Both the position numbers and the translations under genes were made by a program. A stretch of DNA of 54,846 nt from Actinomycetes bacterium. GTDB lineage: Bacteria > Actinomycetota > Acidimicrobiia > Acidimicrobiales > Palsa-688. Positions 21,932 to 31,560 of this stretch are shown here, piece after piece. The DNA lies in contig JAJYMM010000042.1 in assembly GCA_021787035.1 (NCBI GenBank), forward strand, positions 1 through 54,846, written 5' to 3'. The notes beneath the pieces were generated by a model, which was not told the DNA's origin, did not search any database, and saw only the letters and a program-made list of their open reading frames with translations. The first letter of the stretch is position 1. Each line of letters opens with the position of its first letter.

Positions 21932-23341
21932 TCACTTGAGGTACGCGAGGTGAGGCCCGTGGAGCTCGCGGTACTCGGCCAGTAGCTCCTTTGCGGAACT
22001 GATGCCGGGGACAAGGGGATGGAGCGCGAGGGCGATCTCAGCCAAGCCAGCGTCGCCGGTGACCGCAGCTTCGACCAAGGCCCGTTCGTACTCCTTCACC
22101 TGGGTCACCAGGCCACGCGCCGGGCGGGGGAGCTCACCGACCGCAAGGGGCTGGATACCCCCGCCATAGACATAGGAGGGCACTTCAACTACGTCGTCGG
22201 GATCAAGGAAACCGACCGCTGAGCCAGCGTTTCGCGTGTTCACGATGACTCGCGCTGGCTGGCGTGAGGTTAGGCCCGCGATCACCCGCAGTGCCACGCC
22301 CTCGTAACCGCCTATCTTGGCCTCCTCGAGCTGTTCGGGTGCCCTTTCAGCACGCACGGCCCGGGCCTGCGCTTGGCGGTTGTCGCCCTCGGTGTCTGTC
22401 CGCATGTAGGTGTCGCGCCGGACGCCCAGGACTGTCGAGTACGTAGACCACGCCTCCTTCACGCCGCCTTTGTCGAAAGCGCGCGAAATGCCCGCGAGAA
22501 GCTCTTCGTTTAGGCGGAGGACATCTTGCCCGCGGCTTGAGCCAGCACGGGAAACGCCGTCCACGTAGCGGCGGGGATCGTAGAAGTAAAACACGTACTC
22601 GGTCGGGATCGCACCCACCTTGCGGACCATCTCAGCATCGAAGGCGGCGAAGCGGTGGTCGAAACGCTGCAGTTCCTCATAGCGGTGGAGCAGGTCCTCG
22701 ATCCGCTCCTCCCCGGCAACCTTGAAAGAGGTCACCCAACCAAGGTGGTTGAGGCCTGAGTAGAGCCAAGAAGTCTCGCCGGGCAAGACGTCCAGGAAAT
22801 CGGCAAGTCTTTCGAGGGCGCCGCCGGGCGTGTCGCAAACACCCACCACCGGCACCCTGCCATGGAGGGAGAGCGCCTGGGTAATGGCGCCGGCGGGGTT
22901 CGTGAAGTTTATGAGGACGGCTTCTGGTGAGCAGCGGCGGAGCATTTCGCTGTACTCGAGGACGACCGGGATCGTCCGGAGGGCCATCATCGCCCCTCCT
23001 GGTCCAGTAGTCTCCTGACCGACTAGGCCACGCTTCAAGGCCACCTGTTCGTCGATTACCCGGCCCTGGTCGCCGCCGACCCGGACGGCCGAAAAGACAA
23101 AACTTGCCCCCGTAAAAGCTTCCTCGGCGTCTGCTGAGAGCGTCACGACCCCTGGCCGACCGAGGGCACCAGCCAGTTCTACTGCTAGGCGGCCAGTGGT
23201 GTGCCTGCGCGTGGGGTCGGGTTCCCAGAGGGCGATCTCATCGAAGAGCTCCCCACCCGGGAACGAAGCCCCACCGGTCAGGACGGCGCGCACGAAGGCA
23301 GGCATGCGCACCCCTCCTCCACCGAGTATTGCCAATTTCAC
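21932..23341 (-). CDS. Family 4 glycosyl hydrolase (6-phospho-glycosidase type)
   Basis: The protein has 469 residues from GTG 23341 with GAGGAGAGGAG upstream. The Rossmann start is VKLAILGGGGVRMP. The family pattern DEQVALKRGLVGQETTGPGG is present. NFTNPAG, GVCDTPGGA (Cys169) and GLNHLGW (His199) provide the Mn-binding Cys and His of GH4. These enzymes use NAD+ and Mn2+ for an oxidation-elimination hydrolysis of alpha- or beta-glycosides, often phosphorylated. It is the last gene of the uptake operon, after a PfkB kinase, so it likely processes an imported oligosaccharide. Substrate stereochemistry cannot be read from the sequence. Confidence 0.88.
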   Translation of the reverse strand: MKLAILGGGGVRMPAFVRAVLTGGASFPGGELFDEIALWEPDPTRRHTTGRLAVELAGALGRPGVVTLSADAEEAFTGASFVFSAVRVGGDQGRVIDEQVALKRGLVGQETTGPGGAMMALRTIPVVLEYSEMLRRCSPEAVLINFTNPAGAITQALSLHGRVPVVGVCDTPGGALERLADFLDVLPGETSWLYSGLNHLGWVTSFKVAGEERIEDLLHRYEELQRFDHRFAAFDAEMVRKVGAIPTEYVFYFYDPRRYVDGVSRAGSSRGQDVLRLNEELLAGISRAFDKGGVKEAWSTYSTVLGVRRDTYMRTDTEGDNRQAQARAVRAERAPEQLEEAKIGGYEGVALRVIAGLTSRQPARVIVNTRNAGSAVGFLDPDDVVEVPSYVYGGGIQPLAVGELPRPARGLVTQVKEYERALVEAAVTGDAGLAEIALALHPLVPGISSAKELLAEYRELHGPHLAYLK

Positions 23342-23395
23342 TGCTTTTTCTCCTCTCCTCTTTGGCCAGCTCGTCACCTGGCCGAACCGGCTTCG

Positions 23396-24355
23396 TCATG
23401 GCCCCCGAACTTCACTGGCAAGTTCTCGGGCAAGGTCCATCGCGCCGGAGGCGCCTAGGCGGGCTGCCGCTTCCGAGCCCGACGCATTGGCAACTGAAAC
23501 GGCTTCAAGCAGGCTCGCTCCCCCTACCAGCGCCCCTATGAGGCCGCCAGCGAACGCATCGCCCGCACCGGTCAGATCCTTCACCTCTACGTCCTTCAGA
23601 CCCTCGCTCACGATCGTCGTCCTTGCACCTTCGGCCACTACCGCCCCTTCCGGGCCGCGCTTTACTACTACCCAAGGTGACCACGTAGCGGCCTTTGCCA
23701 GTGCTTCGTCGATGTTGCCGGAGCCAGTGACGCGTCTTAGCTCCTCCTCGTTTGGTAGGAACAGCTGAGCGAGGTGGGCACATTCGACGACGACGTCAGG
23801 GAACTCCTCTATCTCTTCTAAGTTGGTGTCCAGCACGGCACACGTCCCAACCGAGCGCGCGGTCTTGAGGACAGCGATGGCATCCGGGCCGGCGTGGAGG
23901 TATGCCCAGGCGGGCCGGAGTTCTTCTAGGACCTCGCACCAGCGCTCGGGTTGAGGTTGCCGAGGAGCAGGGCCGGGCGGCATGTGGGTGACAAATGCCC
24001 TGTCGCCGTCGTAGTTGAGCACGACCGTTATTCCAGCGACAGGCCCGTTCACCCGTTCCGATGGGGACATGTCCACCCCCTCTTGCAGGCAGAGCCTTTC
24101 CGCCAGGCGGGACCCGAGGTCGTTGCCGAGCTGGGTCGCAATTGCCGCCGAGGCGCCGGCCCGCCTGGCCGCAACAGCCGAGGTCACCGCGCCGCCGCAA
24201 GAAAAGGCGAAGGAGTCGACGAAAATCTCCTCACCGGGCAGAGGCAGCCTGGGGGTGTGGCCGAAGACGACTTCTAGGAAAACCGAACCGAACGAAACCA
24301 GGCCGGTACGGTGCGGCGCATGTTCGCGCGCGCCTTGGGGGACCAAGGACGTCAC
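23396..24355 (-). CDS. PfkB-family carbohydrate kinase
   Basis: The protein has 319 residues from GTG 24355, which overlaps the ABC-fusion stop as GTGA; the longer open frame to 24553 lies inside that gene. The N-terminus reads LVSFGSVFLEVVFG, then FSCGGAVTSAVAARRAGA (substrate-side glycine pair). The signature KDLTGAGDAFAGGLIGAL carries the GAGD anion hole with catalytic Asp. Family members phosphorylate sugars or nucleosides with ATP. Coupling to the transporter and the GH4 gene suggests it phosphorylates the imported sugar or its product. Confidence 0.88.
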   Translation of the reverse strand: MTSLVPQGAREHAPHRTGLVSFGSVFLEVVFGHTPRLPLPGEEIFVDSFAFSCGGAVTSAVAARRAGASAAIATQLGNDLGSRLAERLCLQEGVDMSPSERVNGPVAGITVVLNYDGDRAFVTHMPPGPAPRQPQPERWCEVLEELRPAWAYLHAGPDAIAVLKTARSVGTCAVLDTNLEEIEEFPDVVVECAHLAQLFLPNEEELRRVTGSGNIDEALAKAATWSPWVVVKRGPEGAVVAEGARTTIVSEGLKDVEVKDLTGAGDAFAGGLIGALVGGASLLEAVSVANASGSEAAARLGASGAMDLARELASEVRGP

Positions 24356-27300
24356 TTCAGCGCGGCTGGCGGCGGTGTGCTGCCGCCGCTCTCGCCCGAG
24401 GTGACCGAGGCCGGCGACCCCGACGGCGGCTGATGTGGCTGTCCGGCTGGCGCTGTTTTGCGGGCAAGAGAAGCCGATTCCCTTTGAGCTACGTGGCACG
24501 CTGCCAACTGCAGCGGGGCTACTTCGCCGAGGACCGGTGTGATGCGACGGCATTGCTCGATGGCCACTGGGCAGCGAGGTGCGAACGCGCAGCCCGGCTT
24601 CGGGTCAACTACCTTGGGGGGCTCGCCCGCGTCAGCCGCCTCGGACAGGTCGAGGGGGGCGCGAGGGTCGGGCGCGGCACGGAGCAGCAGCTTGGTATAG
24701 GGGTGCCTGGGATCCGCCAGGACCTGTTCAGTTGGCCCCTGTTCGACGATGCGGCCCGCGTACATTACGAGGACCCGGTCCGCGACGTAACGAGCACTTG
24801 CAATATCGTGAGTTATGTAGAGGAAGGAGACCCCCTCCTCCTCGCGTAATTTGACCATCAGGTTGAGCAGGCCGACTCGGATCGACACGTCCAGCATCGA
24901 GACGGGCTCGTCGGCGACGATGAGCTTAGGCCGCAGGGCGAGGGCTTGGGCGAAGCCGACCCGCTGACGCTGGCCGCCGCTCATCTCGTATGGGTACTTT
25001 TCGAGCATCGCCTGTGCGGGAACCAATCCCACCGCTTCCATGACCCTCACCGCCTCTGCTTGCCGGGCGGCCTTGTCCAGGTCCCTGCGGTGGAGCTTCA
25101 TGGCCCGAAGGATCCCGTGGCTTACGTGGAAGACAGGGTTCATCGAGCTGAAGGGGTCCTGGAAGACCATAGGGACCTGGCTGCGGTAGGCAAGTGCCGA
25201 AGCTCTACCCCTCAACTGGGCCACGCGAGCCCCTTCGAAGAGGATCTGGCCTGTGGTCGGCGGGTAGACCTTGGCCAGCAAGCGGGCTACCGTGCTCTTG
25301 CCGCTGCCGCTCTCGCCCACAAGGGCGACTATTTCCTTCCTACCAATAACCAGCTCCAGGTCTTCTACGGCGTGAAGGGTGCGTCCTCTAACGAGCCCAC
25401 CGATGCGGAAATGCCGCGTGAGCGCGCTCGTCTGGACGAGGGGCCCTCCGGTGCCATCGGCAGTTGCCGGACGCGACGCGTTTGCTTCGCTGAAGGGCGC
25501 CAGCGCCTGGACCGTGGTCGACGAGGTTGGCTTGTCCAGGTTCCCCTTGTCTGGGAGCCCCTGTTTGCCCTCGTCCTTATAGATAGAGCACCTAACTGCT
25601 GTCGAGCCCCGCACGTAGACCGCCGGTTGCTCAAGAGCACACTCGGGCACAGCCCACGGGCAGCGTGGGTGGAAGCGGCATCCCGTGGGCGGGTTGACGA
25701 GGTCGGGTGGGTAGCCAGGTATCCCCGAAAGGAGGACCTTGGGCCCTCGTATCGAGGGGAACGCTTCGATCAGGCCGCGCGCGTAGGGATGGAGCGGGTC
25801 GGAGAAAATGTCGCCCGTGGGCCCGATCTCTGCCACCTGCCCCGCGTACATGACCATCAGCCGGTCTGCGAAATGGCTCACGAGCGACATGTCATGGGTG
25901 ACAAAGATGACGGCGAAACCGAGCCTTTTTTGGAGCTCCTTCACCTGGGCCATGAGGGAGCGCTGAGCGACCACGTCCAAGGCCGACGTAGGCTCGTCCA
26001 TGATCACGAGGTCAGGCGTGAAAAGCAGCGCCATTGCGATCATGGCTCGCTGGCGCATCCCACCCGAGAGCTGGTGGGGGTAGCTGTTCAAATGGACTGG
26101 GTCGATGGAAACAAGCCGCAAGACTTCACGGGAACGCCGTTCGATCTCGGCGCTCGTCATCTCTGTGTGCGCCCGGCAGACGTCGGCCATCTGCTGGGCC
26201 ACGGTCATGACCGGGTTGAGGGCGTTCATGGCGCTTTGCATCACGACCGAGTACTCCTGCCAACGGACGTAACGGAGCCGCTTTTCGGTTATGTCTACCA
26301 TGTTGTGGCCCTTGAAGTCGATGGTCCCCCCGGTGATCGTCGCTGGCGGGTTGAGCAGGCGGGCCAGGGCGAAAAGGAGCGTGGATTTGCCACAGCCGCT
26401 CTCACCTACGATGGCGAGGAACTCTCCTGGCGCCAAGTCAAGGTCCACCCCATCTACCGCCCGAACGAAGCCAGAGCCCGTGGCGTACCCGACCGAGAGC
26501 TGGCGGACGGAAAGCAGCGGCCGGCCAGGAGGAGCGTCCGGGCCGGGCGTGGCTTGGGGCGGCAAGGCAGTTCCCGTTTCGGACCTGACCTCTTGGTCGT
26601 CACCGCCGTCGTTTGGGCTCTGCGAGGTCGGTGCAAGGCGCTGTGCTCTTTTGGCCCGGGCACGGACTGGGCGAAGCGCAGGGTTGGAGATCTCGTCGAA
26701 GGCGTAGTTCAAGAGCGCGAGCGCCGCACCAAGCAAGGCTACGCACACACCGGGCGTGAGGGCCCACAGGGGCATGCCGGCGCCCAGGGCTTCGTTGTTT
26801 TCAGCCCAATAGAGCATCGTGCCCCAGCTCTGCATGTTGGGGTTGCCCAATCCCACGAACTGCAGGCCGGCCGCTGTCAGGACTGCGTACACGGCCGTAC
26901 CGAGGAAACTGGCGACGATGAGCGAGGTCATCGTGGGCAGGACTTCCACGACGATCGTGTAGCCCCGGCGCTCGCCCCGGACGCGAGCGGCCTCGAGGAA
27001 GTCGCGGTCGCGCAGCGATAGCGCCTGAGCGCGCAGCTGGCGAGCGCCGTAGGACCAGCCAAGGGCGCCCAAGACGATGATCATCATGAGCGTGCCGGCG
27101 CTTTTCAGGTAGGCAGCGATCACGATGATCAGTGGGAAGACGGGTATGACGAGCAACACGTCTGTTATGAGCGACAGCACGCCGTCCCAGGCGCCCCGCA
27201 AGTAGGCGGCGGATACGCCGATCATGACCGCGATGCAGGTCGCCAGGGCGCCCACGGCGAAGGCAATTATCAACGACTGCCTTGTGCCCCAGATCAATTG

Positions 27301-27573
27301 CGACAGGACGTCTTGGCCATAGGCGGTCGTACCGAACCAGTGCGCACCCGACGGGCCGAGGCCTGGCTGGAAAATCTCCGCGGTCCCACTGTAAGGGGCG
27401 ATCTGGCCTGGGAACACGGCCAAGACGAGGAAGAAAAGGAGCAACACCGCGCCGGCGGTTGCCTTGCGGTTGTGCCTGACGGCTCGCCAGAACTTGACCC
27501 CACGCCGGCGTTGGCCCGTGCCCGGGGCCTGAGCCTCCCCACCGGCGGCCGTCGTGGCGGTGAGGGTCGTCAT
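24352..27573 (-). CDS. Fused peptide/oligosaccharide-type ABC transporter: DppC permease + DppD ATPase + DppF ATPase
   Basis: One uninterrupted frame of 1073 residues starts at ATG 27573 (TGATG with the dppB stop). Residues about 1-300 are a DppC-like permease with its N-terminal OppC segment, several helices and the EAA-type loop [13 protein letters not shown] Pro/Gln-rich linker (301-352) leads to ATPase 1, with GESGCGKST (390-398), [20 protein letters not shown] and the oligopeptide C-terminal motif [16 protein letters not shown] second linker leads to ATPase 2, with GESGSGKS (753-760), [21 protein letters not shown] and [15 protein letters not shown]. These are normally two or three separate proteins. 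Coupled to PfkB downstream. Confidence 0.92.
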   Translation of the reverse strand: MTTLTATTAAGGEAQAPGTGQRRRGVKFWRAVRHNRKATAGAVLLLFFLVLAVFPGQIAPYSGTAEIFQPGLGPSGAHWFGTTAYGQDVLSQLIWGTRQSLIIAFAVGALATCIAVMIGVSAAYLRGAWDGVLSLITDVLLVIPVFPLIIVIAAYLKSAGTLMMIIVLGALGWSYGARQLRAQALSLRDRDFLEAARVRGERRGYTIVVEVLPTMTSLIVASFLGTAVYAVLTAAGLQFVGLGNPNMQSWGTMLYWAENNEALGAGMPLWALTPGVCVALLGAALALLNYAFDEISNPALRPVRARAKRAQRLAPTSQSPNDGGDDQEVRSETGTALPPQATPGPDAPPGRPLLSVRQLSVGYATGSGFVRAVDGVDLDLAPGEFLAIVGESGCGKSTLLFALARLLNPPATITGGTIDFKGHNMVDITEKRLRYVRWQEYSVVMQSAMNALNPVMTVAQQMADVCRAHTEMTSAEIERRSREVLRLVSIDPVHLNSYPHQLSGGMRQRAMIAMALLFTPDLVIMDEPTSALDVVAQRSLMAQVKELQKRLGFAVIFVTHDMSLVSHFADRLMVMYAGQVAEIGPTGDIFSDPLHPYARGLIEAFPSIRGPKVLLSGIPGYPPDLVNPPTGCRFHPRCPWAVPECALEQPAVYVRGSTAVRCSIYKDEGKQGLPDKGNLDKPTSSTTVQALAPFSEANASRPATADGTGGPLVQTSALTRHFRIGGLVRGRTLHAVEDLELVIGRKEIVALVGESGSGKSTVARLLAKVYPPTTGQILFEGARVAQLRGRASALAYRSQVPMVFQDPFSSMNPVFHVSHGILRAMKLHRRDLDKAARQAEAVRVMEAVGLVPAQAMLEKYPYEMSGGQRQRVGFAQALALRPKLIVADEPVSMLDVSIRVGLLNLMVKLREEEGVSFLYITHDIASARYVADRVLVMYAGRIVEQGPTEQVLADPRHPYTKLLLRAAPDPRAPLDLSEAADAGEPPKVVDPKPGCAFAPRCPVAIEQCRRITPVLGEVAPLQLAACHVAQRESASLARKTAPAGQPHQPPSGSPASVTSGESGGSTPPPAALK

Positions 27574-28556
27574 CAGCGCAGCTCGCGGGTACGGGGGTCG
27601 AGGAGGGCCGTGAGGACGTCGGAAATGAGTATGGCCAGCAGGACGGCCACGGTGATCAACAAGAAGAGTGCCTGCATGAGGCCGTAGTCCTCGTTCTCGA
27701 CGGATTGGAGCAGCATCCAGCCCACTCCCGGGTAATTGAAGACGTACTCGACCAGGATGGCCCCGCTTACGACGAACCCGAGGGACATGGCAAAGCCAGT
27801 CAGGTTGGGGAGGATGGCGTTGCGGCCGGCATAGCCCCACATCACGGTCCACGGCCGTAGGCCCTTGGCTCGGGCCATCCGCACGTAGTCCTCGGCCAGC
27901 ACCGTTATCACGGTGTTCCTCATAGTGAGGATCCAGCCGCCGATTGCGGTGACGAGGAGCGTGCAGGCGGGCAGGATGGAGTGCCTCACCACGTCCCCGA
28001 TGAAGTGCCATGTGAAGGCGATCTGGTCGTTGGTGGCATAGCCGCCGCTTACGGGGAGCCACCCCAGCTTCAAGGCGAAAACGTAGATGGCGACCAGGCC
28101 CACCCAGAAGTAAGGGAACGCCGACGTGACGACGAACACGGGCGGCAGGACACTGTCCAGCTTCCCGCCACGCCGCCACCCGGCTACCAAGCCGATCAGT
28201 GTCCCGAGCACGAAAGCGAGGACCGTAGTCACCCCGACCAAACCCAAGGTCCAAGGCAGGGCTTGGAGGACCTCGTGGCTCACCGGCTGGGGGAAGAAGG
28301 TGATCGATAGGCCGAAGTGGCCCGTAAACACGTTGCCGAAGTACTGGAAGTACTGCGAGAGCAAGCTTGCATGCGTCTTCACGCCGAAGGCTATCTCGAG
28401 GGCTTTCAAGGCTTGGCCCGTGACGCGTCCCCTAAACGAAGCCATCATGGCGAGGGCTGGGTTGCCTGGCATGAGGCGCGGGATGAGGAAGTTGAGGCTT
28501 ATCGCCGCCCACAAGGTGACGATGAAAAACCCCAGCCGTCGTAGGACGAACCTCAT
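27573..28556 (-). CDS. ABC transporter permease, DppB/OppB type
   Basis: The protein has 327 residues. MRFVLRRLGFFIVTLWAAIS and LNFLIPRLMPGNPA are the typical DppB start. Membrane segments and the EAA loop (VLAEDYVRMARAKGLRPW) follow, ending TALLDPRTREL. It forms the membrane channel with the permease part of the downstream fusion. The binding-protein gene is 36 bp upstream and the stop overlaps the next ATG by one base, so they share an operon. Confidence 0.93.
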   Translation of the reverse strand: MRFVLRRLGFFIVTLWAAISLNFLIPRLMPGNPALAMMASFRGRVTGQALKALEIAFGVKTHASLLSQYFQYFGNVFTGHFGLSITFFPQPVSHEVLQALPWTLGLVGVTTVLAFVLGTLIGLVAGWRRGGKLDSVLPPVFVVTSAFPYFWVGLVAIYVFALKLGWLPVSGGYATNDQIAFTWHFIGDVVRHSILPACTLLVTAIGGWILTMRNTVITVLAEDYVRMARAKGLRPWTVMWGYAGRNAILPNLTGFAMSLGFVVSGAILVEYVFNYPGVGWMLLQSVENEDYGLMQALFLLITVAVLLAILISDVLTALLDPRTRELR

Positions 28557-28592
28557 TCCCGCGCCCCCTTCATGATTGCGAGAGAGCCTTAC

Positions 28593-30284
28593 CTAGCCCT
28601 TGGGGTAGAGGTGCGTCAGCACGACACCCATGTCGGGGTAGTTGTAGATGGCAGGCAGTGCGTAGGGGTTGGAAGGGGTGACCCAACCTCCAACCTTGCC
28701 GGTGTCGTACTGGTACCAGGCTACCGACTCGGTCACCGGGACGACGGGCACGTCGGAGAGCATCACCTTTTCGAGTTGGCTGATGATGTTGTGCTGAGCT
28801 GCGGTGCTGGTCGTCGCCGCGTAGGAGTTGATCAGCGCATCGGTTGCCGGGCTCGAGTAACGCTCATAGTTGGTCGAGGCCACCTTGCCGACCGGGGCGG
28901 TATTGGCCGAGTAGAGCCATTGACGAAGCTCGTAGTAGGGGCCCGGCCCTCCGGTCTCACTGCCGTAGCCGAGCTCGTAACTGCCCGTGTAGAGCTTGGT
29001 CTGGTACGTGGTGGCGGAAAGGTTTTCTGGCGTGACCTTTATGCCAACGGCCTTCAGGTCTTGTTGGATGACGGAGCCGGCGGCAACCCAGTCCGAGAAG
29101 CCTCCATTATTGAGGAAGGTGAAGGAGAGCTTCTGGCTGCCTTTTTGCATCACTCCACCCACCATCTTGAAGCCGGCATGTTCCAATAGCGACTTCGCCT
29201 TGGCGGGGTTGTAGCTGTAGTTGTACTTGTTGGCGAGGCTTTTGTTGAGCCAGCTAGAGAACGTAGGCGTAACGATGCCCGTCTGGTTGCTGGGCGGCTC
29301 GTAACCGTATTCGCCGATCTTGGACACCAAGGGCCGGTTGATGGCATATGCGATCGCCTGACGCACGGCGAGGTTCTGAAGTACCGGGTTCTTCAGGTTG
29401 ACGAAGATGGAGACGTTGGCCACCGGTGGGAACCAGTAGTGGTAATTGGGGTTCTTCGAGGTGTAAAAGCCCTTGATGTTGGGGATGAACTGGCTGCCCC
29501 ACTGAGCTTGCCCAGTGGCCAGCTGCAGGTTGGCTGGGGTGTTGGAGGTGAAGGCGGGATAGTAGACCGTCTGGAACGCGGGCTTTCCCTTCTGCCAGTA
29601 ACCGGGGTTTCTCTGGTACGTGATGTTTTGAGGAGTGCAATTCCGCATCTCGTAGGGGCCAGTACCGACCGGGTTGGCGTCTAGGTAGGTGACGGGGTTG
29701 GAGATCTTGGACCAGATGTGCTCGGGTACGATCGGGACCTGGTCCGCGATATAGTAGAAGTAGGGGACGGCCTCGGTCTTAAACTGGAACACGACCTGGT
29801 TGGCCCCCTTCAGGCTCACGCTGGACAGTACTGACCAGACCGAGGTCAGGTCGAGCGCGGGGAACTTCTTCAGCAGGTCAAAAGTAAACAGGACATCCTT
29901 GGCGCTAAAAGGCTGGCCGTCGGACCACTTGACGCCTTGGCGGATGGTGAAAGTGAGGGTTTTGTTGCCGTTGGACCAGGCATAGCCCGTTGCGAGCCAG
30001 GGCGTGGTGGCACCACTTTTCAAGGTGTTTACGTAGGTGAGCTCCTCATAGATCTCGCCGAAGGTGATCCCGTTGCCGATGTTGCCGGTGTTGAAGGGGT
30101 TGAACCCACACGTCCAGGTGCCTCCGATCTCGTTGTCCAACGTGAGGGTTGCACCTGAGGTGGCGCTTGCCTGCGACGTGTGGGGCGAGGCGGCGGCCGT
30201 TTGCATGCCCCCTCCCCCAACAGCCAGGCCTGCAAAGGTCAGCCCGGCAGTCAGGACCGAGAGCAACTTGTTTGGTTTTTTCAT
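28593..30284 (-). CDS. Extracellular solute-binding protein family 5
   Basis: The protein has 563 residues from ATG 30284, with AGAGGACACC upstream. A Sec-type signal (MKKPNKLLSVLTAGLTFAGL) ends near AAAS; no lipobox Cys is seen. Family 5 motifs include LTFTIRQGVKWSDGQPFSAKD, NPVGTGPYEMRN and LAVRQAIAYAINRPLV. It captures peptides or oligosaccharides outside the cell and delivers them to the DppB/DppC pair. The catabolic neighbours (GH4, PfkB, ROK) favour an oligosaccharide. Confidence 0.92.
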   Translation of the reverse strand: MKKPNKLLSVLTAGLTFAGLAVGGGGMQTAAASPHTSQASATSGATLTLDNEIGGTWTCGFNPFNTGNIGNGITFGEIYEELTYVNTLKSGATTPWLATGYAWSNGNKTLTFTIRQGVKWSDGQPFSAKDVLFTFDLLKKFPALDLTSVWSVLSSVSLKGANQVVFQFKTEAVPYFYYIADQVPIVPEHIWSKISNPVTYLDANPVGTGPYEMRNCTPQNITYQRNPGYWQKGKPAFQTVYYPAFTSNTPANLQLATGQAQWGSQFIPNIKGFYTSKNPNYHYWFPPVANVSIFVNLKNPVLQNLAVRQAIAYAINRPLVSKIGEYGYEPPSNQTGIVTPTFSSWLNKSLANKYNYSYNPAKAKSLLEHAGFKMVGGVMQKGSQKLSFTFLNNGGFSDWVAAGSVIQQDLKAVGIKVTPENLSATTYQTKLYTGSYELGYGSETGGPGPYYELRQWLYSANTAPVGKVASTNYERYSSPATDALINSYAATTSTAAQHNIISQLEKVMLSDVPVVPVTESVAWYQYDTGKVGGWVTPSNPYALPAIYNYPDMGVVLTHLYPKG

Positions 30285-30343
30285 ACTGGGTGTCCTCTTT
30301 CTGTTTCTTTTTCCCATTATCAGTCTGTGTAAAGCTTCTGCCT

Positions 30344-30371
30344 GTTACGTGCTTGTTACGTGTTGGTTACG
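30344..30371. repeat. GTTACG repeated three times at 11-bp period
   Basis: GTTACG begins at 30344, 30355 and 30366. The array covers the last codons and stop of the ROK kinase gene and precedes the binding-protein leader. It may be a small tandem duplication or a phased binding site. Confidence 0.5.
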
Positions 30372-31313
30372 CCTCAGGTGGTCGTCGGGGCCGGCGCGTG
30401 CTCGTAGCGGCACGTGCGCTTCGCTCAGGCCGAGGCTGATGGCGCCGACCAGGGCGGCATCGAAGGGGTAGGCACCAGGGACGAGCTCTGGAGGAAAGGG
30501 CACGAAGGTTTGCAGTGCCCGGCGTAGTGCCGGCTCGATGCGTGCCCATGAGCGGACGATCCCTCCGCCTACTGCCACCCTCGTAGGGTTGAGCGTTATG
30601 ACAAGGTTGACCAGGTGGAACGATAGCTCCCGCAGGAACTCATCCAAGACGACGGCGAGCCCGTCGTTGCCAGCCTCGCCTGCGAACACGTCCGCAGCTA
30701 CCAATTCGGCACCCGTCGCCCTGCCCCCGGCGGCAGCCAGGGCCATCCCACTGACGACGCTCTCGAGGCGGGCGTTACCGTGCCCGGTGCTTTCCAGGTC
30801 GACTACCTGACGGAGGTTGTAGCCGATCTCGCCCGCCGCCCCGTTAGCCCCGTCGATCACTTCACCGCGCGAGACGATGCCAACGGCCAAGCCGGTGCCG
30901 AGGTTCAGGTAGAGGCCTGGATCGGCATCCACAAGCGCCCCGGAACGCGCCTCGGCTTCGGCTGCGGACTTCACGTCTGTCCGTACCCGTACAAACGGGC
31001 AGTCCAAAGCTTTGACGAGTTCCCGGCGGAGCTCGAGGCGGTCCCAACCCGGTATGGCCGGGGATAGGAGGACGCCCCGCTCGGTCGGGATCCCAAAGGT
31101 GCTAGCCCCTACCGCAGCAAGTTCGGTTGTCCCGGGCATGGTACCCATTAGCTTTCGAGCAGTTTCTATCGCTTGTACGAAGTTCCAGCGGGCACCGCGG
31201 CTTGGTTGGGTTGCAGTTGTGGCTTCGGCTAGCCGTGCCCCTTTGAGGTCGGCAATGGCGATGCCCACCTTGCTCCCCCCGAAGTCGAACGCCAGCACTA
31301 CTCCGTTTTCCAC
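30345..31313 (-). CDS. ROK-family sugar kinase-like protein
   Basis: The protein has 322 residues from GTG 31313 with GGCAGGAGCC upstream. The ATP-binding start is VVLAFDFGGSKVGIAIADLKG. The catalytic Asp region reads RTDVKSAAEAEARSG and the GIVSRGEVIDGANGAAGEIGY stretch matches ROK. The usual zinc motif CxCGxxGC is absent, replaced by ESTGHGNARLESVVSG, and GExGH reads GEIGY. It may phosphorylate glucose-like sugars released by the pathway. It precedes the transporter genes on the same strand by 60 bp. Confidence 0.85.
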   Translation of the reverse strand: MENGVVLAFDFGGSKVGIAIADLKGARLAEATTATQPSRGARWNFVQAIETARKLMGTMPGTTELAAVGASTFGIPTERGVLLSPAIPGWDRLELRRELVKALDCPFVRVRTDVKSAAEAEARSGALVDADPGLYLNLGTGLAVGIVSRGEVIDGANGAAGEIGYNLRQVVDLESTGHGNARLESVVSGMALAAAGGRATGAELVAADVFAGEAGNDGLAVVLDEFLRELSFHLVNLVITLNPTRVAVGGGIVRSWARIEPALRRALQTFVPFPPELVPGAYPFDAALVGAISLGLSEAHVPLRARAGPDDHLRRNQHVTST

Positions 31314-31436
31314 GGTGGCTCCTGCCTGTCGGCTGCCCTTCCTGGTCCCCTCGCCATCTCTGGCTCCCCGGTCTCCCTCCTGGCCCCTCATCACCAGAAG
31401 GGCCACTCGTTTCCGAGGTTTGCCCACATGGTGACA

Positions 31437-31457
31437 AATAGGAGTGTATCCTGTTTA
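31437..31457. promoter_or_regulatory. Candidate operator between divergent ROK genes
   Basis: AGGA-GTGTA-TCCT at 31440-31452 is a palindrome flanked by AT-rich AATA/TTTATTT, unlike the surrounding GC-rich DNA. It lies between the divergent ROK kinase and ROK regulator genes, where a NagC/XylR-type repressor site is expected. Confidence 0.4.
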
Positions 31458-31560
31458 TTTCGTGGGTGCAAGCCATGCGGCAGAGGTTGGAGTGCCGAAG
31501 GAGATGACCATTGGTCCTGTTGAAGGCGAGCTCGACCGATCTGGCAGTATTGGGGCGGTC

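Noticed and set aside
24946..27021. 691-codon plus-strand frame opposite the ABC transporter
   Set aside because: Antisense shadow of a high-GC gene; no domain is recognisable and the minus strand has full transporter motifs.
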